Below are positions 45,983-49,223 of a stretch of DNA of 49,223 bases, in pieces. The first letter of the stretch is position 1. Each line of letters opens with the position of its first letter. Source of the stretch: Verrucomicrobiota bacterium (GTDB lineage: Bacteria > Verrucomicrobiota > Verrucomicrobiia > Chthoniobacterales > UBA10450); the NCBI GenBank assembly GCA_003218535.1, contig QHNV01000042.1, positions 1 to 49,223 on the forward strand. Reading direction: 5' to 3'. The notes below the pieces were generated by a model. The model ran no database searches, was not told the DNA's origin, and was given only the letters and a program-made list of their open reading frames with translations. Both the position numbers and the translations under genes were made by a program.

Positions 45983-48247
45983 CTATAGAGCCAAGCTTTC
46001 CTGCTTCGCAGAGGAACTGGCAACAGCGGTAAGTCCACCGAATTTTTTCATGAGGTCATCGAGCTTGGCCACGTAGTAATCGACGTTTTCGTCACGGTTT
46101 TGCGGGTCGAAATCGCTGGCGAGCTTGGCGGCTTCATAGGCGGGAACTTTTTTGGGCGTCGCTTTGATATAGTAACTGATCTGGTCGCCGGGTTTGTAAT
46201 TGCGGCCGCTGGCGAGAGCGAGCTCGTACGCGGCGGCGCGATTACGCGCGGAGCCTGCGATCTTGGCGCGATATTTATCAAGCGAATCCTGGAGCGTGTC
46301 GGTCTTCATCAACATGTCGATCTTCCATTCGCGGTTCCTGATTTTTCGCTCGAATTCGTCCCGTAGCTGCGGGATCGCTTCCGGTTTTCCCTTCATGATG
46401 AGCTTGATCATTTCCTCGACAAAAACGCGCTGGAATTTTTCGAGTCCACGCGATTTGAGCGCGCCACCTTTGATGATGACGTCGCCGGCTTTTGTCAGCA
46501 GCGCGTAATTCTTGGCTTTGTAACTGAACATGGCATCGAACTGCTCGTCGATCTCGACGTCGATTCCCGGCGGCAATTCCTTTGTCAGCGCACGTTGTAG
46601 TTCGTCGACCTGATTTTCTGTAGTGGCAGCCGTGCCGGCTGCATGTAATTGCAGTTTTGCAGGCGACACGCCTGCCTCTACAGAAGACGGCGGGACGAAG
46701 TAAATTCCGTCGGTATCGACTTCGATCACTTGCGCACCGTGTTTGCCTAACCAGTCGATCATTTTCTTGAGCAAATCGCGTCCGATCTGAGTCACATGCG
46801 CAGCAGCATCGAAATCGGCGAAATGTCCCTGGGCGAATCCAAGATAGCCGTAGAAACTGTTCAGCAGAATTTTGAACGTATTTTGCAGCGCCTGAAGATG
46901 ATGCTGCTTGGCGGGATCTTGTTCCGCTCGCATTTCCGCCTTTGCTTCCAATCGGAAGGTGCGGAGATCAGTGAGCAAATGTCGGAAGATTTGCAGTTGA
47001 TCGGTTGCGGGGAAGCAATCGAATTGCAACATGATAGATGGGTAGAGTGAAGCGATGTCGCAGTGCCAGACATTTCGCGCAACGCCAGTTAAGAAAATGT
47101 CGGTGTATCCGCCTTCGAATGCCTGCACCATCGGCAGTTCGGGAATGGAATGGCGCTGCCGAAAATACTCGCGCAGGAAAAGCGCGTTGATACGCGTGGC
47201 GTTGCCACGCACGATCACGTCCTGGTAATTGTAAGGAAAAATTTGCGCTTGGATGAAGTAACTTTGGCTCAGCAAATCCGATAACGCGCGCGTTTCCCGA
47301 ACACCGCATAACGCGCGCCGGCGGAACGCTTCTGAATCGTCCTTGTACGCGCACTCCAATTCTTTGCCCGTGAGCGCTGAAATTTGTTCGCTGTCGCAGA
47401 GGTCGAAATGCCGCGCGACATCCGTCCGTTCGAAACCGGCAAGAGAACGCATGCCGACATCGTAAAATTGCGCGAGCAGAAACGTATCAACGAAATGACG
47501 GCCACCGACTGTAAACTTTGGATAGTCGATTGTTTTTTCCGCGATTTGGAGTCGTGATGGTCGCGAGCGTAGGAATCCATCGCTGCGTCCCCAATCGAGC
47601 TTGGTTTTCAGTTTTTTCGCGCGGGCGACAAGCGGCGGAAGTTGAACGCGGAACAAGTCGTGGCCTTCGATCACGTCGGGATCCCGCTCCTTGATGATCG
47701 TGGTCAGCCTCTTCAGTGCTGCGTGCTCCGATTCCTGCATATTTTTTGGATCGACAATAAGCAATTCTTTCCAACCGGTGTTATCCGAGAGCGCAATGCT
47801 CACGATGTGATCGTTGTCGCCGAGGTCACCGCCCCCGACTACAGAGAGAACTTCCAGCTGCATGCGTTTCAGTTCTTCAAACGGCAGGTCCTTAAACAAT
47901 GTGCGGCCGGTAGCTGTGAGATAATGCTGCACCGGGTCGGTGAAGGCGAAGAAATCGCGCCCGGCGTTCCTGAGTCCGTTACGCAGCGCAAGCAGTTCCT
48001 TCCAGCTATCGACTGTGATCAGCCAGGCGTACTTGAGATCACCACGGAGTTTTTCGGTTTCGATGCCGAGATCGACAACGTCGCTATCGGCCCACACAAA
48101 TGGATGGAACGGCTCGACATCGGCAACTGTCGATCCATCGTTTTCCCTCCGATAAACGCGGACCGTGCCGGTCTCGCCCAGCTCAATGGCAACAATGCGA
48201 GGCGTCGGATCAGCCCCGAAAAGCATCGTGTTCTTTTCGAATTCCAT
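45983..48247 (-). CDS. family-B DNA polymerase with apparently degenerate 3'-5' exonuclease motifs
   Basis: Pol motifs DIASLYPSIMLQFD, NSFYGYLGFAQG, EVDTDGIYF, YALLTKAGDVIIKGGALKSRG. Confidence 0.92.
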   Translation of the reverse strand: MEFEKNTMLFGADPTPRIVAIELGETGTVRVYRRENDGSTVADVEPFHPFVWADSDVVDLGIETEKLRGDLKYAWLITVDSWKELLALRNGLRNAGRDFFAFTDPVQHYLTATGRTLFKDLPFEELKRMQLEVLSVVGGGDLGDNDHIVSIALSDNTGWKELLIVDPKNMQESEHAALKRLTTIIKERDPDVIEGHDLFRVQLPPLVARAKKLKTKLDWGRSDGFLRSRPSRLQIAEKTIDYPKFTVGGRHFVDTFLLAQFYDVGMRSLAGFERTDVARHFDLCDSEQISALTGKELECAYKDDSEAFRRRALCGVRETRALSDLLSQSYFIQAQIFPYNYQDVIVRGNATRINALFLREYFRQRHSIPELPMVQAFEGGYTDIFLTGVARNVWHCDIASLYPSIMLQFDCFPATDQLQIFRHLLTDLRTFRLEAKAEMRAEQDPAKQHHLQALQNTFKILLNSFYGYLGFAQGHFADFDAAAHVTQIGRDLLKKMIDWLGKHGAQVIEVDTDGIYFVPPSSVEAGVSPAKLQLHAAGTAATTENQVDELQRALTKELPPGIDVEIDEQFDAMFSYKAKNYALLTKAGDVIIKGGALKSRGLEKFQRVFVEEMIKLIMKGKPEAIPQLRDEFERKIRNREWKIDMLMKTDTLQDSLDKYRAKIAGSARNRAAAYELALASGRNYKPGDQISYYIKATPKKVPAYEAAKLASDFDPQNRDENVDYYVAKLDDLMKKFGGLTAVASSSAKQESLAL
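46618..46683. repeat. 66-bp palindromic repeat in frame in the family-B polymerase gene
   Basis: CTGTAGTGGCAGCCGTGCCGGCTGCATG...TTTTGCAGGCGACACGCCTGCCTCTACAG; ends CTGTAGTGGCAG/CTGCCTCTACAG 11/12 complementary; 66 bp = 22 codons. Confidence 0.75.
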
Positions 48248-48264
48248 CGGTCAACAAACCTTTC

Positions 48265-48353
48265 TGTCATTCCGAGCGAAGTCGAGGAATCTCTTACCCT
48301 TTATTGCCGCGGAATTAAAATTGAGAGATGCTTCGACTTCGCTCAGCATGACA
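48265..48353. repeat. 89-bp paired inverted-arm repeat upstream of the M20 gene
   Basis: TGTCATTCCGAGCGAAGTCGAGGAATCTCT ... AGAGATGCTTCGACTTCGCTCAGCATGACA: ~30-bp imperfect inverted arms. Confidence 0.8.
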
Positions 48354-48356
48354 AGT

Positions 48357-49223
48357 ATGAAAATTCGTTCCTTCTCAATCTTGTCGGTATTAACGCTGGT
48401 TTCGGCGCTCGCAACTGCGCAACAGACACCGCAATCACTCGCCGATGCGGAACTACCGTCACTGCTCGCGATTTACAAAGACGTCCATACCCATCCGGAA
48501 TTATCAGGACATGAAGAACGCACGGCGGCGATCGTGGCGAAGGAATTGCGCGCTGCGGGTTGCGACGTGACCGAAAATTTCGGCAAATACGACAAGCCAA
48601 ATCTGAAGTGTTACGGAGTGATCGGCGTGATGAAGAATGGCGAGGGGGCGACAGTGCTCGTCCGCACCGACATGGACGCGTTGCCGGTGAAGGAGGAGAC
48701 CGGGCTGCCCTACGCGAGCAAAGTTAATACTAAAAATGACAGCGGTCAGGAAGTTTGCGTGATGCATGCCTGCGGTCACGACGCTCATATCGCTGCCTTC
48801 ATCGGCACTGCGCGAGCATTACAGCATCTGAAAGATCAATGGACGGGGACGATTATTTTTGTGGGTCAACCGGCGGAAGAAGCAATTGGTGGCGCCCGCG
48901 CGTTGCTTAAAGGCGGGCTCTACGATCGATTCGGGAAACCGAATTTTGCGCTCGGTTTTCATGACAAGGCCGATCTTGAAACTGGCCGCATTGGTGTAAC
49001 CGAAGGTTACACGTCCGCAAATGTCGATTCGGTCGACGTCACCGTCCGAGGCGTGGGCGGACACGGTGGGTATCCGCACAAAACGAAAGACCCGGTCGTG
49101 CTCGCCGCGGAAATGATTAACATGTGGCAAACAATTGCCAGCCGAGAAAATAATCCCATTGATCCGATCGTGGTGACAGTCGGTTCAATTCATGGCGGCA
49201 CGAAGCACAACATTATCCCGGAT
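48357..49223 (+). CDS. M20 family amidohydrolase, secreted, truncated by window end
   Basis: ATG 48357, MKIRSFSILSVLTLVSALATAQQTPQ; TVLVRTDMDALPVKEETGLPYAS; VMHACGHDAHIAAFIG; VGGHGGYPHKTKDPV. Open at the window edge. Confidence 0.9.
   Translation, partial: MKIRSFSILSVLTLVSALATAQQTPQSLADAELPSLLAIYKDVHTHPELSGHEERTAAIVAKELRAAGCDVTENFGKYDKPNLKCYGVIGVMKNGEGATVLVRTDMDALPVKEETGLPYASKVNTKNDSGQEVCVMHACGHDAHIAAFIGTARALQHLKDQWTGTIIFVGQPAEEAIGGARALLKGGLYDRFGKPNFALGFHDKADLETGRIGVTEGYTSANVDSVDVTVRGVGGHGGYPHKTKDPVVLAAEMINMWQTIASRENNPIDPIVVTVGSIHGGTKHNIIPD

Noticed and set aside
48200-48250. LexA box upstream of the family-B polymerase (tgttcttttcgaattcc)
   Set aside because: The right half-site does not match GAACA at the required spacing, and it lies inside the 5' end of the gene.
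47642-48514. 290-aa plus-strand ORF
   Set aside because: Antisense to polB and running through the intergenic repeat into the M20 gene in another frame.

Overview
The window is 49 kb of chromosomal bacterial DNA. Gene content and the LexA operator type suggest Verrucomicrobia, though this taxonomy is inferred. It is mostly housekeeping genes: DegT aminotransferase, mqnD, parB, ygfZ-like, glgE, two exbB/exbD systems, gnd, moaE, pgsA, fabF, guaB-like, a class IV aminotransferase, a family-B DNA polymerase and one tRNA-Gly. The standout is an SOS mutagenesis locus (lexA, imuA, imuB, dnaE2) in which ImuB appears split into two separate genes about 5.8 kb apart on opposite strands. The N-terminal Y-family-like half (14246-14815, -) follows imuA. 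The C-terminal half with the HhH/little-finger region, clamp motif and C-terminal domain (20625-21704, +) precedes dnaE2. Perfect TGTTC-N4-GAACA palindromes lie upstream of both imuA and the C-terminal imuB gene, with a near-perfect one upstream of lexA. One inversion with a breakpoint inside imuB would explain the layout. A second theme is several distinct palindromic miniature repeats carried in frame inside coding genes: dnaE2 (two copies of one ~143 bp element), the C-terminal imuB gene (two elements), polB, a transporter and moaE. Another repeat family abuts the start codons of dnaE2 and an M20 peptidase gene. The family-B polymerase also appears to have lost its exonuclease motifs. All assignments come from reading the sequence by eye; no database search was run.
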